Assembly (NCBI GenBank): GCA_024280035.1
Contig: JAJRQV010000011.1
Location: 37,636 to 101,635 of the forward strand
Reading direction: 5' to 3'
Origin: Campylobacterales bacterium
GTDB taxonomy: Bacteria > Campylobacterota > Campylobacteria > Campylobacterales > Sulfurimonadaceae
DNA: 64,000 nucleotides
The number at the start of each line of letters is the position of its first letter. Positions within the stretch are counted from its first letter, which is position 1. This document shows positions 16,368 to 25,640 of the stretch, piece after piece. Under the pieces are notes generated by a model. The model searched no databases and was not told the DNA's origin. It saw nothing but the letters and a program-made list of their open reading frames with translations. The position numbers and the translations under genes were made by a program.

Positions 16368-17672
16368 ATGATAGGCGGAGGACTCTCTTTAGATCAATCA
16401 CCACCATTTTTTTCAAGTGGACGTTTTTTTCTTACAGCACCTCTCTTTATAGTTCTTGCCGGATTTATTCTTCTTTTTAAAGATATTAGTCTGGTTCGTT
16501 CTAATCCTGAGGTTGTTACCCTTGTGCATCTTTTTACACTGGGTGTATTTAGCATGATAATGTTTGGTGCTATTCAGCAGATGCTACCTGTTTTAGCAGG
16601 AGCACAACTGCCTAAGGCTAATCTTATTTCAAAAATATCGCATATCTTATTAGTTGTAGGAACTCTACTGTTTGCCTTTGGTTTTATGGTGGAAATGACA
16701 CCTTTTGTGATGTACACCGCAGCAACTCTTTTACTTCTTGCCTTTATCTTAGTCTTAGGTGGTTCGGCATATGCTATCCTTAGCGTAGAAAAGTCTTCTC
16801 CAACAGTAAAAGCGATGTCGTTAGCTTTAATTGCAGGGCTTATTACCTCAGTTTTAGGTTTTTGGATGATGCAAAACTATGTGGGTGAGTATGATAATGT
16901 TCATGGTTCCATTATGTTTGTTCATATGGTTGTAGGTATTTTTGGTTTTGCAGGAATTTTAATTATCGGGGTTACTTTTAAGATTATTCCTATGTTTTAT
17001 GTTGCCCCAGGATTTAAAAATTTTTGCAAGGGTTGGGTTGCAAATCTAATTGTACTTGGTATTTCTATGTGGGCTATGTTTACTATGATTTGGCCCTCTT
17101 TACAATGGATTGCTATTTTAGTGTTAACTACTTTTTTTACAGCATTCTCAACAACAATTATCTTAAAACTGAATAAACGTCGCCGTCCTATTTCAGATAT
17201 TACTGTATGGTACTGGCGTATTGCAGGGGTGAGTCTATTTGTGGGTATGTTTGTGATTATGATAAATGGCTGGGTGGATGCGGATTTAGATGTATATGTG
17301 GTAGCTCTAATTGGAGGAGGTTTTTTACTCTCAATTTTAACAGGTATGTTATATAAGATTGTTCCGTTTCTAGTTTGGTTTCATCTTAATGCCAAAGGGC
17401 ATTTTGAGATTCCAACCATGCGAGAAATGTTAGATAAAAAGATGTCTAATGCTCAATTTATTTTTCATATTTTGTCTTTAGTTTTGTTGATGTTGGGGGT
17501 GACTTTTCCTTTAGCTCTGAAAGCTGCAGGGCTTGCTTTTGTAGTTTCGGGTTTGTTGATATTTTTAAATTTAATGAAAGCAGTCCGTGTTTATAACACA
17601 CTAAAAGATGTGGAAGTTCCTGATTTAATGGCTAGTTTTGAGATGCCTCCTGCACCCACTAAGGAAGCTTGA
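16368..17672 (+). CDS. Polytopic membrane protein, possibly NnrS/heme-copper-oxidase-like
   Basis: A 434-residue protein with about 12 predicted membrane segments. His-containing helices include VVTLVHLFTLGVFSMIMFGA, QQMLPVLAG, VHGSIMFVHMVVGIFGFAG and LYKIVPFLVWFHLNAKGH. Repeated His in helices together with QMLPV/KIVPF motifs recall NnrS and subunit-I-like heme proteins, but I cannot place it firmly. The Shine-Dalgarno is AGGAT before ATG 16368. It lies 110 bp after the hemerythrin/DUF2249 pair and probably shares their regulation. It overlaps the convergent MBL gene by 14 bp. Confidence 0.6.
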   Translation: MIGGGLSLDQSPPFFSSGRFFLTAPLFIVLAGFILLFKDISLVRSNPEVVTLVHLFTLGVFSMIMFGAIQQMLPVLAGAQLPKANLISKISHILLVVGTLLFAFGFMVEMTPFVMYTAATLLLLAFILVLGGSAYAILSVEKSSPTVKAMSLALIAGLITSVLGFWMMQNYVGEYDNVHGSIMFVHMVVGIFGFAGILIIGVTFKIIPMFYVAPGFKNFCKGWVANLIVLGISMWAMFTMIWPSLQWIAILVLTTFFTAFSTTIILKLNKRRRPISDITVWYWRIAGVSLFVGMFVIMINGWVDADLDVYVVALIGGGFLLSILTGMLYKIVPFLVWFHLNAKGHFEIPTMREMLDKKMSNAQFIFHILSLVLLMLGVTFPLALKAAGLAFVVSGLLIFLNLMKAVRVYNTLKDVEVPDLMASFEMPPAPTKEA

Positions 17673-18519
17673 TTTCCATAAGGTCTTCTGCCCAAATTAT
17701 CTTAGCCTTGAACTGTTTTTGTATTATTTCTTCTGTCTCTTTTTCATGTCCAAAAGTTCTTTTCATACGATGAGAAAGAACTAAGGTCTTTACCTTGGCT
17801 TGACTCGCAATTTCAGCAATACGTGAAGGTTTCATATGAAGGGCTTCAGCGCCTTTAAAATCATGTTCAATAATGGCATGATGGGAAATGAAGATATCAG
17901 CATTTTTTGCTAAGCTTGTTAGCGTGTCACTTTTAGCAGAGGTGTCTCCTGAAAAAACAATCACTTTACCATCAATTTCAATTTTATAGGCAAGAGCAGG
18001 GACGATACCGTGATTAACTTCTACGGCAGTAAGCTTAAAGCCTTTGAATTTTAGTTTTTGTGCGCCTTCAAAAAGATGAAGTGAAAAAGAGTCACTTTTA
18101 GACGTCAAAATATCTGACATATATCGGTAACTCCCTTTTTCACCAAACTGTAATTGAATAAACTCTTTAAAACCAGGAAAATAAGCATTTCCTTGTGGAC
18201 CTATCATCTTAAGTTTACGGCTTCTATCTGAAAAATAACCAGCTTTCATAAGTGCAGGTAATTCAACAACATGATCTATGTGTAAATGGCTAAATAAAAC
18301 TGCTTCTAACTCCTCAATATGCACTTTTGCCTGTCCAAAACGTAAAAAAGCACCGCCACCAAAATCAATTAAAACAAGCGCCTTTGCATCTTTTTTTATA
18401 AGATAAGAAGAGGAAGCACGTTTACCCCCTTCGGGTCCACCTGAACCTAAAACTTGAATGGAAATTTCTGCAGCTATTGTTGTTAGGGTTAATAATGCAA
18501 TTAAAAGTAGTTTTTTCAT
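17659..18519 (-). CDS. Secreted MBL-fold metallohydrolase
   Basis: A 286-residue protein with a signal peptide (MKKLLLIALLTLTTIAAE). It has a metallo-beta-lactamase fold with LGSGGPEGGKRASSSYLI, the metal motif FSHLHIDHVVELP (HxHxDH), VEVNHGIVPALAY, FSGDTSAKSD and LVLSHRMKR. The arrangement resembles RNase Z-like or lactonase-like members with a periplasmic location. The substrate is unknown. Confidence 0.82.
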   Translation of the reverse strand: MKKLLLIALLTLTTIAAEISIQVLGSGGPEGGKRASSSYLIKKDAKALVLIDFGGGAFLRFGQAKVHIEELEAVLFSHLHIDHVVELPALMKAGYFSDRSRKLKMIGPQGNAYFPGFKEFIQLQFGEKGSYRYMSDILTSKSDSFSLHLFEGAQKLKFKGFKLTAVEVNHGIVPALAYKIEIDGKVIVFSGDTSAKSDTLTSLAKNADIFISHHAIIEHDFKGAEALHMKPSRIAEIASQAKVKTLVLSHRMKRTFGHEKETEEIIQKQFKAKIIWAEDLMEIKLP

Positions 18520-18617
18520 ATAGATGATTATATCAGGTTAAATTAATAAGAGTGGTTTTAATTTCTTTCTAAAGGAGGTATAATAAACCTTTTAGGGTTT
18601 TAAAAAGAAGGTACACA

Positions 18618-19931
18618 ATGGATATTATTGTAGCAGGAGCGGGTGGGGTTGGCTTTCGTCTAGCAAAGGTGTTAAGTTTTAAACATAATGTGACCGTTAT
18701 TGATAAAAATGAAGAGGCATTGAATCGTCTACAAAATAGTATTGATGTGATGATTATTCATGGAAATATTGAAGACCCCATAACTTATACCCTACTTACG
18801 GATAAAAAGTTTGATCTCTTTATTGCAGTAACAGATTCAGATGAAATCAATATTATTTCGACCTTAATTGCAGATGAGTTTATTGTGGTTAAAAGTAAAA
18901 TTATACGCCTGCGGAACACCTTCTTTGCTGACAGCTCTATAAGTGAGAAACTTAATATTAGTTTTGCTGTATTTCCCTTTGATTTAACGGCTAAAACGCT
19001 TGAATCTCTTCTCTTTTTCCCTTATGCCAATAATGTTAAAAGTTTTATAGAAGTTAATCAAAAATTAATTTCTATTCGTATTTATGAAACACTAAATCCT
19101 AGATCCCTTTCTTGGGATTCTTTAAAAATCGTAGGAATAGAACGGGATAAAAGTTTTTATTTTCTTAAAGAAAATGATAGTTTTATGAAAGATGATTTGG
19201 TTTATATTTTTGGACAAGACAAAGAGATAAAAAAGTTGTGTTCTAAACTAAAGTTAGATATGCCTACAAAGGTGAAAAATATAGTTATTTTTGGAGCAGA
19301 TACCTTGGGTATTGAAATCGCTTTAAGTTTAAGTAAACATGACACTCTTATTAAACTGGTTGAATCAGACTTATATAAATGTAAACAAGCAGTAGACGTT
19401 TTACAAGATAAGGTAACCATTATTAACAGTAAATATGAGGGGCATGCTCTTTTTGTTGAAGAGGGCATTTCTGAAGCAGATATGGTGATTGCTTCTTCTA
19501 CAAATGATGAAGAAAACATTATTAAATGTTTAGAAGCTAAAGAATATGGGGTAGAAAAAGTTATTGCAATCAATAACGATATGGAACTGTATTATCTTAT
19601 GCATAAGTTAGGTATTGTTGCGGTACGTGGACCAAAAACAAATGCTTATTATTCTATTGTTGAACAGATTGCTTCAACTACCCTTGTGCATAAACGTCAA
19701 TATTGTGGAGGTAAGGCAAGTGTTCTGTTTAGACACATTAATAAGGATTCAGAACTGCTTGAAAAAAAGGTACGTCCTTTTAAAGGAGAAGAGTTTCTTT
19801 TATACCTTATTCGAGGAGATAGTATTGAAGTGTTTGATGAGGTAAGAATACTAGAAGAAGATGATGTCATCGTCCTTTTTGGTACACTAAAATATAAAGA
19901 GGAACATAAGTTTTGGATCAATCATCTATAA
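18618..19931 (+). CDS. trkA: Trk system potassium uptake protein TrkA
   Basis: A 437-residue cytoplasmic regulatory subunit of the Trk K+ transporter. Two RCK repeats each begin with a Rossmann loop: IVAGAGGVGFRLA (about 4-16) with the acidic VIDKNEEAL, and IVIFGADTLGIEIA (about 220-233). Each is followed by a TrkA_C-like region ending in DDLVYIFG and DDVIVLFG. It binds NAD(H)/ATP and gates TrkH. The TrkH gene overlaps by 19 bp in another frame. A TATAAT at 18579-18584 is a possible -10. Confidence 0.93.
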   Translation: MDIIVAGAGGVGFRLAKVLSFKHNVTVIDKNEEALNRLQNSIDVMIIHGNIEDPITYTLLTDKKFDLFIAVTDSDEINIISTLIADEFIVVKSKIIRLRNTFFADSSISEKLNISFAVFPFDLTAKTLESLLFFPYANNVKSFIEVNQKLISIRIYETLNPRSLSWDSLKIVGIERDKSFYFLKENDSFMKDDLVYIFGQDKEIKKLCSKLKLDMPTKVKNIVIFGADTLGIEIALSLSKHDTLIKLVESDLYKCKQAVDVLQDKVTIINSKYEGHALFVEEGISEADMVIASSTNDEENIIKCLEAKEYGVEKVIAINNDMELYYLMHKLGIVAVRGPKTNAYYSIVEQIASTTLVHKRQYCGGKASVLFRHINKDSELLEKKVRPFKGEEFLLYLIRGDSIEVFDEVRILEEDDVIVLFGTLKYKEEHKFWINHL

Positions 19932-21367
19932 AACATATTTTAAAATTTATTGCGGTTACGCAAATTGCCTTAAGTCTGTTTTTTTTATTACCCATTTTTG
20001 TTGGTTTCATCTATGAAGAAGATATTTATGCCTTTATGGTTTTTGATTTAAGCTGCCTTCTTATTAGTCTAGGAACTCTTTTTATTTTACGCAATCATAA
20101 GGTAGATTTAAATATTAAAGAGGGTGTTTTAGCCGTTAATTTGGTTTGGATATTATTAGGTTTTATGGGAGCATACCCTTTTGTTTTGTACACAGATGTT
20201 TCTGTATCATCGGCTCTATTTGAGTCTATTAGTGGATTCACTACAACAGGAGCTACCGTATATACAGATATTGAAAGTTTACCTAAGATGATTTTGATGT
20301 TACGCTCTTTGACCCATTGGTTAGGTGGTATGGGTATTATTGTTTTAGGAGTAGGGCTTTTTTCAATTATTAATCCTAGTGGTTCGGTTACTTTATTTAA
20401 GGCAGAATCAACAGGAATTACAGCAGAAAAAATTACCCCACGGATTAAAGATACGGCACTTCGTTTATGGGAAGTTTATGCTCTGTTGACCTTAATTGAT
20501 ATGCTGTTTTTGTATGCTGAGGGTATGAACTTTTTTGATGCCTTAAATCATGCCTTTTCAACAATTTCTACAGGAGGTTTTTCTACTAAAAATGACTCCT
20601 TAGCCTTTTATGCACAAAATAGTATGATAATGTGGACAACAACATTTTTTATGTTGTTGTCTGGGGTGAACTTTATAGCTCATTTAAAACTTTTTAAAAG
20701 AGACTTGAATGGCTACAATACAGAAACATTTTTTTGGTACATCCGTATCTTTGTAGTCCTCTCTTTTTTCTTATCATTTACGCACTACTTTAATTCAGCG
20801 GATAGCTTGAGTGTCTCTTTAACACAGGGTTTCTTCACCATAGCCTCCATTTTAACGACAACAGGTTTTGTTACACTTGATTATGAATCATGGGGGCATT
20901 TTTCAGTAGCCTTAGTTTTTATTGCCATGCTTATTGGTGGAAACACAAGTTCTACTTCGGGTGGGGTAAAGGTAATTCGTTATATTGTTATTTTTAAAAT
21001 ATTAAAAGCAGAGATTAAAAAGATTCTTCATCCTAATGCCATGTTTAATGTTTTTATTAATGGTAATAAAATGAAAAAAGATGTTATTTACTCGACGGTA
21101 GGCTTTTTTATGCTTTTTGCCTTAAGTAATCTATTTTTAACATTGTACCTCTTCTCACGAGGTTTTGATGCTATGACAGCAGTAAGTACCTCACTGGCTT
21201 GCATTGGTAATATTGGACCAGGTTTTGAAGCAGTAGGCCCTCTTTATAATTATAGTTTTTTTAGTGATATAGATAAACTTATTCTTGCTATTTTTATGAT
21301 TATTGGAAGGTTAGAATTTTATACAGTGGTTTTACTCTTTACAAAACGATTCTGGAAAAAATTTTAG
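19913..21367 (+). CDS. trkH: Trk potassium uptake channel subunit TrkH
   Basis: A 484-residue membrane protein with repeated M-P-M units and selectivity-filter-like loops: ESISGFTTTGATVYTD, HAFSTISTGGFSTKNDS, FFTIASILTTTGFVT and STSLACIGNIGPGFE. HWLGGMGIIVLGVGLF is a family hallmark. It transports K+ across the inner membrane under TrkA control. It overlaps trkA by 19 bp, indicating coupled translation. Confidence 0.94.
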   Translation: MDQSSIKHILKFIAVTQIALSLFFLLPIFVGFIYEEDIYAFMVFDLSCLLISLGTLFILRNHKVDLNIKEGVLAVNLVWILLGFMGAYPFVLYTDVSVSSALFESISGFTTTGATVYTDIESLPKMILMLRSLTHWLGGMGIIVLGVGLFSIINPSGSVTLFKAESTGITAEKITPRIKDTALRLWEVYALLTLIDMLFLYAEGMNFFDALNHAFSTISTGGFSTKNDSLAFYAQNSMIMWTTTFFMLLSGVNFIAHLKLFKRDLNGYNTETFFWYIRIFVVLSFFLSFTHYFNSADSLSVSLTQGFFTIASILTTTGFVTLDYESWGHFSVALVFIAMLIGGNTSSTSGGVKVIRYIVIFKILKAEIKKILHPNAMFNVFINGNKMKKDVIYSTVGFFMLFALSNLFLTLYLFSRGFDAMTAVSTSLACIGNIGPGFEAVGPLYNYSFFSDIDKLILAIFMIIGRLEFYTVVLLFTKRFWKKF

Positions 21368-22353
21368 TGACCTGCTTCAAACTGTTGGATACTGGCTTCT
21401 ACAAAATCGTGGTTTATGTGAAGATGTGCAGGATTACCTGACGGAGGTAGATAGGGTTTAATTTGCTCAAGTGCATGATTTAAACGTTTGTCTAGAAACA
21501 TTTTCTGATTTAGACGAAGTGTTCCGGCTTGAAGCCCCGCATACGATTTAGCAAAACTACGCTCTTGAAGTTTATTGGCGACAACACTAAAAACCTCTGT
21601 AGGCTCTTTCTTTAGTGATTGCATTAATTCAAACCAACTTAACATAAATTTATGCCAATCTTTTGCTCGTGTATTAATGGAGTTTGACTGTACTAAAACG
21701 ATGTCAATAACTAAAGAATTAAGCTCTTTAGTAGTAAAAAGAATATTACCACCAATCTCTTTTTTAGCAAGAGAGAGAAGAGGTTCCCATAAAACAGCTG
21801 CTTGTATCTGTTTGTGAAAGAGTTGAGCTAAGGCATCTTCATTAGTCATATTAAGGGTTTGAACATCATCTATCTGCATCTTATAAAGGTTTAATGCCTC
21901 AAGTAAGATGAGCTCATTGACTGAACTAGACTGAGCAGAGACCTTTTTTCCTTTGAGCTCTTGTATAGAGGTAATCTCTTTAATGGCAACAATACCATCT
22001 GCACCTTTTGATACATTTGTACTTAAAATAATATCAAAATCATGCCCACCTTGCATATTTAAAGCATCCCAAATAGAGGTCATTACCGCGTCGATTTCAA
22101 GGTTCTCTAAGGCTTTTGTTGCGGTAGCTTGGTCAGGATAATGAATAAGTTTAATCTTAAGTTTATTTTTTTCAAAGATCCCTTTTTCTTGGGCATAATA
22201 AATAAGATCAAAACCTGGCCATGTAGCAAAGCCAATAGTAAGCGGTTCTCGGTCTGTTTCCTCTTTTTGTACAGAACTACAAGCAAGAAAATTAAATAAA
22301 ATAAAAGAGAGTAAAAAGGGAGTAAAAAGTACTCTTATGTGCGAAAAAAACAT
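21364..22353 (-). CDS. ABC-type solute-binding lipoprotein (SsuA/TauA/NMT1-like)
   Basis: A 329-residue lipoprotein (signal ending FNFLACSS, lipobox FLAC). The periplasmic binding fold includes LTIGFATWPGFDLIYYAQEKGIFEKNKL, DAVMTSIWDALNMQ, GKKVSAQSSSVNELIL and QAAVLWEPLL. Relatives bind sulfonates, nitrate/bicarbonate or thiamine precursors. No permease or ATPase gene lies beside it, so the ligand and partner are unknown. Its 3' end overlaps trkH by 4 bp. Confidence 0.85.
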   Translation of the reverse strand: MFFSHIRVLFTPFLLSFILFNFLACSSVQKEETDREPLTIGFATWPGFDLIYYAQEKGIFEKNKLKIKLIHYPDQATATKALENLEIDAVMTSIWDALNMQGGHDFDIILSTNVSKGADGIVAIKEITSIQELKGKKVSAQSSSVNELILLEALNLYKMQIDDVQTLNMTNEDALAQLFHKQIQAAVLWEPLLSLAKKEIGGNILFTTKELNSLVIDIVLVQSNSINTRAKDWHKFMLSWFELMQSLKKEPTEVFSVVANKLQERSFAKSYAGLQAGTLRLNQKMFLDKRLNHALEQIKPYLPPSGNPAHLHINHDFVEASIQQFEAGH

Positions 22354-22493
22354 ATAATCCTCAAAATATTACAGATGTGAAATTATAGCATGAAATTAAT
22401 TTTGGGGAGGTTAAGTTAAAACTTTTAACTGCATAAAAATCACCTTAGTTAGTTTTAGATATAATTGCAATAATACTATATAAGGTTATAATA

Positions 22494-23783
22494 ATGACAA
22501 TCCTTTCTACTGCTGACGCACAATTTGACGCAGCTTTTGAAGAACTATTAGGACGTGGCAAGATGGATATGGAGCAGGTCTCTGTAATCGTTAATGGAAT
22601 TATTTCTGAGATTAAAACAGAAAAAAATCTTGCGCTAAAACGTCATATTGCTAAATTTGATAACTGGACCCCAGAGTCTGATGATGATTTGAAAATGAAT
22701 GTAGCCGATATGAAAAAAGCCTATGATGAACTTGATGAGAGACTTAAAGCCTCTTTGCACCTTGCGTATGACCGTATTAAGGTTTATCATGAAAAACAAC
22801 TTCCTAAATCTTGGTTTGATACCGAAGATAATGGAACAATATTAGGTCAAAAAGTTACTGCTGTAGATAAGGCAGGGCTTTATATTCCTGGTGGAAAAGC
22901 AGCCTATCCTTCTTCTTTATTAATGAATGTAATCCCTGCTCAAGTTGCGGGTGTTGAAGAAATTGTTGTGTGTACACCAACGCCTGATAATGAACCTAAC
23001 CACCTTCTTTTAGCAGCGTGTCACCTTTGCGGTGTAAAAAATGTTTATAAGGTTGGTGGTGCTTCAGCGATAGCCGCAATGGCGTATGGAACAGAAAGTA
23101 TTCCTAAGGTAGATGTTATTACGGGACCGGGAAATATTTTTGTAGCCACGGCTAAAAAACTTGTTTTTGGTGAAGTTAATATTGATATGATTGCAGGACC
23201 TTCTGAAATTGGAATTTTAGCAGATGCGACAGCTAATCCGCATCACTTAGCCATTGACCTTCTTTCTCAAGCTGAACATGATGAGATGGCATCTTCTATC
23301 TTAATTACAACATCAAAAGAGATTGCAGAAAAAACAATTTTTGAGATTCAGTCATGGTTAGGCAAACTTCCACGTGAAGAGATTGCAAGAAAGTCTATTG
23401 AAGAACGTGGAGCGGTAATTATTACTAAAGATATGGACGAAGCCTTAAAATTGATGAATGAAATTGCTCCGGAGCATTTAGAAGTGGTGACCGCAAATCC
23501 TTGGGAACTCCTTCCTAGTATTAAACATGCAGGAGCAATCTTCTTGGGTCCAAACACACCAGAAGCAATTGGGGATTATGTTGCAGGACCTAATCATACC
23601 TTACCAACAGGGGGAACAGCTAAGTTCTACTCCCCTTTAGGTGTTGAAAATTTTATGAAAAAATCTTCTATTATCTCTTTCTCATCAAAAGGGATTAATG
23701 AGATTGGTGAAGCCTGTGCAATGATTGCCAATACAGAAGGCTTGACGGCTCACGAACAGTCAGTAAGAGTGCGTTTAAAATAA
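22494..23783 (+). CDS. hisD: Histidinol dehydrogenase
   Basis: This 429-residue zinc enzyme performs the last two oxidations of histidine biosynthesis. Motifs include DKAGLYIPGGKAAYPSSLLMNVIPA, the NAD-site region VYKVGGASAIAAMAYGT, KVDVITGPGNIFVATAKK, the catalytic SQAEHDEMASSILIT, and PEHLEVVTANPW. GDYVAGPNHTLPTGG lies near the C-terminus. It is a stand-alone gene here. Length and motifs are normal. Confidence 0.96.
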   Translation: MTILSTADAQFDAAFEELLGRGKMDMEQVSVIVNGIISEIKTEKNLALKRHIAKFDNWTPESDDDLKMNVADMKKAYDELDERLKASLHLAYDRIKVYHEKQLPKSWFDTEDNGTILGQKVTAVDKAGLYIPGGKAAYPSSLLMNVIPAQVAGVEEIVVCTPTPDNEPNHLLLAACHLCGVKNVYKVGGASAIAAMAYGTESIPKVDVITGPGNIFVATAKKLVFGEVNIDMIAGPSEIGILADATANPHHLAIDLLSQAEHDEMASSILITTSKEIAEKTIFEIQSWLGKLPREEIARKSIEERGAVIITKDMDEALKLMNEIAPEHLEVVTANPWELLPSIKHAGAIFLGPNTPEAIGDYVAGPNHTLPTGGTAKFYSPLGVENFMKKSSIISFSSKGINEIGEACAMIANTEGLTAHEQSVRVRLK

Positions 23784-24125
23784 TTTAAACGTGGTGATGA
23801 GGTAATGGGTAGAAGAGGTAATGAGGTTTAAGTTAGATGTGTGAATCTGTGGATGTGAAGATAGAGTTAGGCAGTTAAATTGCTCTTAGCTTTTTCCTCA
23901 TTAGCGAAGCGAACACATTCATCCATAACCCCATTAACATGCGAAGCATAACCCCCCCCCCATTATTGTCAAATTTTGTCATAAGTTTTTACTTAAAATA
24001 AAATATTAATTTAACTTATAGTCACAATTTAAAGATAAACTTCCTATTATTTGACAAATAAAATTTAGAAGCCCCTGTATAAGGGCTTCTTATAGGTTTT
24101 ATAAATTTTCAAAAAGGTCACAAAT
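23784..24125. other. Intergenic region with poly-C tract and dispersed repeat
   Basis: No convincing gene. It contains a GCGAAGC-rich repeat (23901-23919, TTAGCGAAGCGAACACATT) related to one at 39350-39368. A run of ten C follows at 23952-23961. A 7-bp-stem hairpin (24068-24089) lies in the leader of the DUF2231 gene. It is more GC-skewed and repetitive than the rest of the window. Confidence 0.6.
24068..24089 (+). promoter_or_regulatory. Leader hairpin upstream of the DUF2231 gene
   Basis: GAAGCCC (24068-24074) and GGGCTTC (24083-24089) form a perfect 7-bp stem with an 8-nt loop, 36 bp before the ATG. It could be a terminator for upstream transcripts or a leader structure. Confidence 0.4.
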
Positions 24126-24635
24126 ATGGAAGGTCTTCTTCATCCCCCATTAGTTCACTTCGCGGTAGTTTTACCAATCGTTGCTTTAGCATTTCAAATT
24201 GCTTATATGATTACAAAAAATGAGGCACATTCTGTTTATGCTGCTCGTATCTTAGCTGTAGCTGCTATCTTAATGGTTGCTGTATGGTACACCGGTGGCG
24301 CTGATGGTAAAGTGGCATATCCTTTATTAGATGCTGAAGGTAAAAAAGAGTTATTAGAGCATAAGGCTTATGGTCTTTATGTCATGATTACAACACTTAT
24401 TATTGCCGCAATTAAATTTGTTTCATGTAGAATGAAAAACCGTGCTTTAGAAATGGGTTCTCTTCTTTTAATGATTTCTCTTGTTGGAATGGTAGGTTAT
24501 CAAGGTTCAATGGGTGGTGATGTTGTTTATGAACATGGTGGAAATGTAGAAACAACTAAAACACTTAAAGATTGTAAGGCAGAACTTGAAGAACTCAAAA
24601 TGATGTCAGATGATGAAGACGAAGACGAAGAATAA
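24126..24635 (+). CDS. DUF2231-like inner-membrane protein
   Basis: A 169-residue protein with four predicted membrane helices. The N-terminal MEGLLHPPLVHFAVVLPIVALAFQ and the later GGDVVYEHGGNVE are the HPPxVHFP and GGxLVYxHG signatures of DUF2231, proposed to bind heme or take part in membrane redox processes. The C-terminus is strikingly acidic (MMSDDEDEDEE). It is followed by a good terminator, so it is probably a single-gene transcript. Confidence 0.8.
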   Translation: MEGLLHPPLVHFAVVLPIVALAFQIAYMITKNEAHSVYAARILAVAAILMVAVWYTGGADGKVAYPLLDAEGKKELLEHKAYGLYVMITTLIIAAIKFVSCRMKNRALEMGSLLLMISLVGMVGYQGSMGGDVVYEHGGNVETTKTLKDCKAELEELKMMSDDEDEDEE

Positions 24636-24998
24636 GTCTTTGTTTTTATTTCAATAATAAAGGCTAGATGGAATTCTCATTTCATTTATAAGTTAAAGAA
24701 GGTGATAACTTTGGTTATCTCTTTCTTTGCTCTTCTTAACTTTTTCTACCTTTCTCTTTCTAACCAACACTTCAATTAAATTGAACATCCTGTCCCATTA
24801 AATTAATAATTTCTTATTTTACACACCTAAGCGAGAAACTCCAAAATCTTTCATTTTATTTTAGTTTTAAACAAGACTATTTAAGCTATTATCCCCCTAG
24901 GAAAGTTCTTTATTTAGGGATAAATAAGGATAACTTTTAAAAATTATTAGTAACTCTAATAATGAAATAGTTCATAATCTTAAGTAGGAGGAGAATGA
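24636..24998 (+). terminator. Terminator and leader region between the DUF2231 gene and the molybdoenzyme operon
   Basis: No gene is seen in these 363 bp. A hairpin at 24692-24740 (GTTAAAGAAG paired with CTTCTTAAC, inner GATAAC/GTTATC) is followed by five T, a rho-independent terminator. Further on, TTATCCC at 24889-24895 can pair with GGGATAA at about 24918-24924, and AGGAGGAG lies just before the first operon ATG. The second structure may lie in the operon leader. Confidence 0.65.
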
Positions 24999-25640
24999 AT
25001 GCATTTAGGCTTCTTAGTAGACTTACACCTTTGTATGGGTTGTAAGGGCTGTGAAATTGCATGTAAGGTGGAGAACGAGGTACCATTGAGTACTTGGCGT
25101 CTTCGTGTTAAGTATGTAGATGTGGGTGTGTTTCCTGAAACAAAACGTACATTTACTCCATTACGCTGTAATCATTGTGCAAATGCACCTTGTGAGCGTA
25201 TCTGTCCGGTTAGTGCGCTTCACTATATCGAGAATGGTATTGTAAATATCGATAAAGAACGTTGTATCGGTTGTGCAGGTTGTGTTATGGCATGTCCATA
25301 TGGTGCAATCTACATTGATCCAGAAACGCAAACAGCAGACAAATGTACGTATTGTGCGCACCGTATTGCTTCAAGCTTAATGCCAGCGTGTGTTGTAGCT
25401 TGTCCGGTTGAAGCAAATATCTTTGGTGACCTTGATGATCCTGCATCAAATATTAGCCGTTATATTATGGAAAACCAAGGTGACGTACAAGTACGTAAAC
25501 CTGAAAAAGGTACAGACCCTCACCATTATTATGTTGGTGGTGGTAATATTCAACTTAATCCTCTTGCATCTGTACGTACAGAGGGACACAACTTGTTTGG
25601 TAAACTTACAAGTAAAATGCCTGTAGGAGGACACCACTAA
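24999..25640 (+). CDS. CISM-family molybdoenzyme iron-sulfur subunit (PsrB/DmsB-like)
   Basis: A 213-residue ferredoxin-type electron-transfer subunit with four [4Fe-4S] cysteine sets: CMGCKGCEIAC, CNHCANAPCERICP, CIGCAGCVMACP and CTYCAHRI...CVVACP. It has no signal peptide and would be co-exported with the TAT-dependent catalytic subunit. A strong GGAGGAG precedes the start. The stop overlaps the next ATG (TAATG). The order here is FeS - NrfD - catalytic. Confidence 0.92.
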   Translation: MHLGFLVDLHLCMGCKGCEIACKVENEVPLSTWRLRVKYVDVGVFPETKRTFTPLRCNHCANAPCERICPVSALHYIENGIVNIDKERCIGCAGCVMACPYGAIYIDPETQTADKCTYCAHRIASSLMPACVVACPVEANIFGDLDDPASNISRYIMENQGDVQVRKPEKGTDPHHYYVGGGNIQLNPLASVRTEGHNLFGKLTSKMPVGGHH

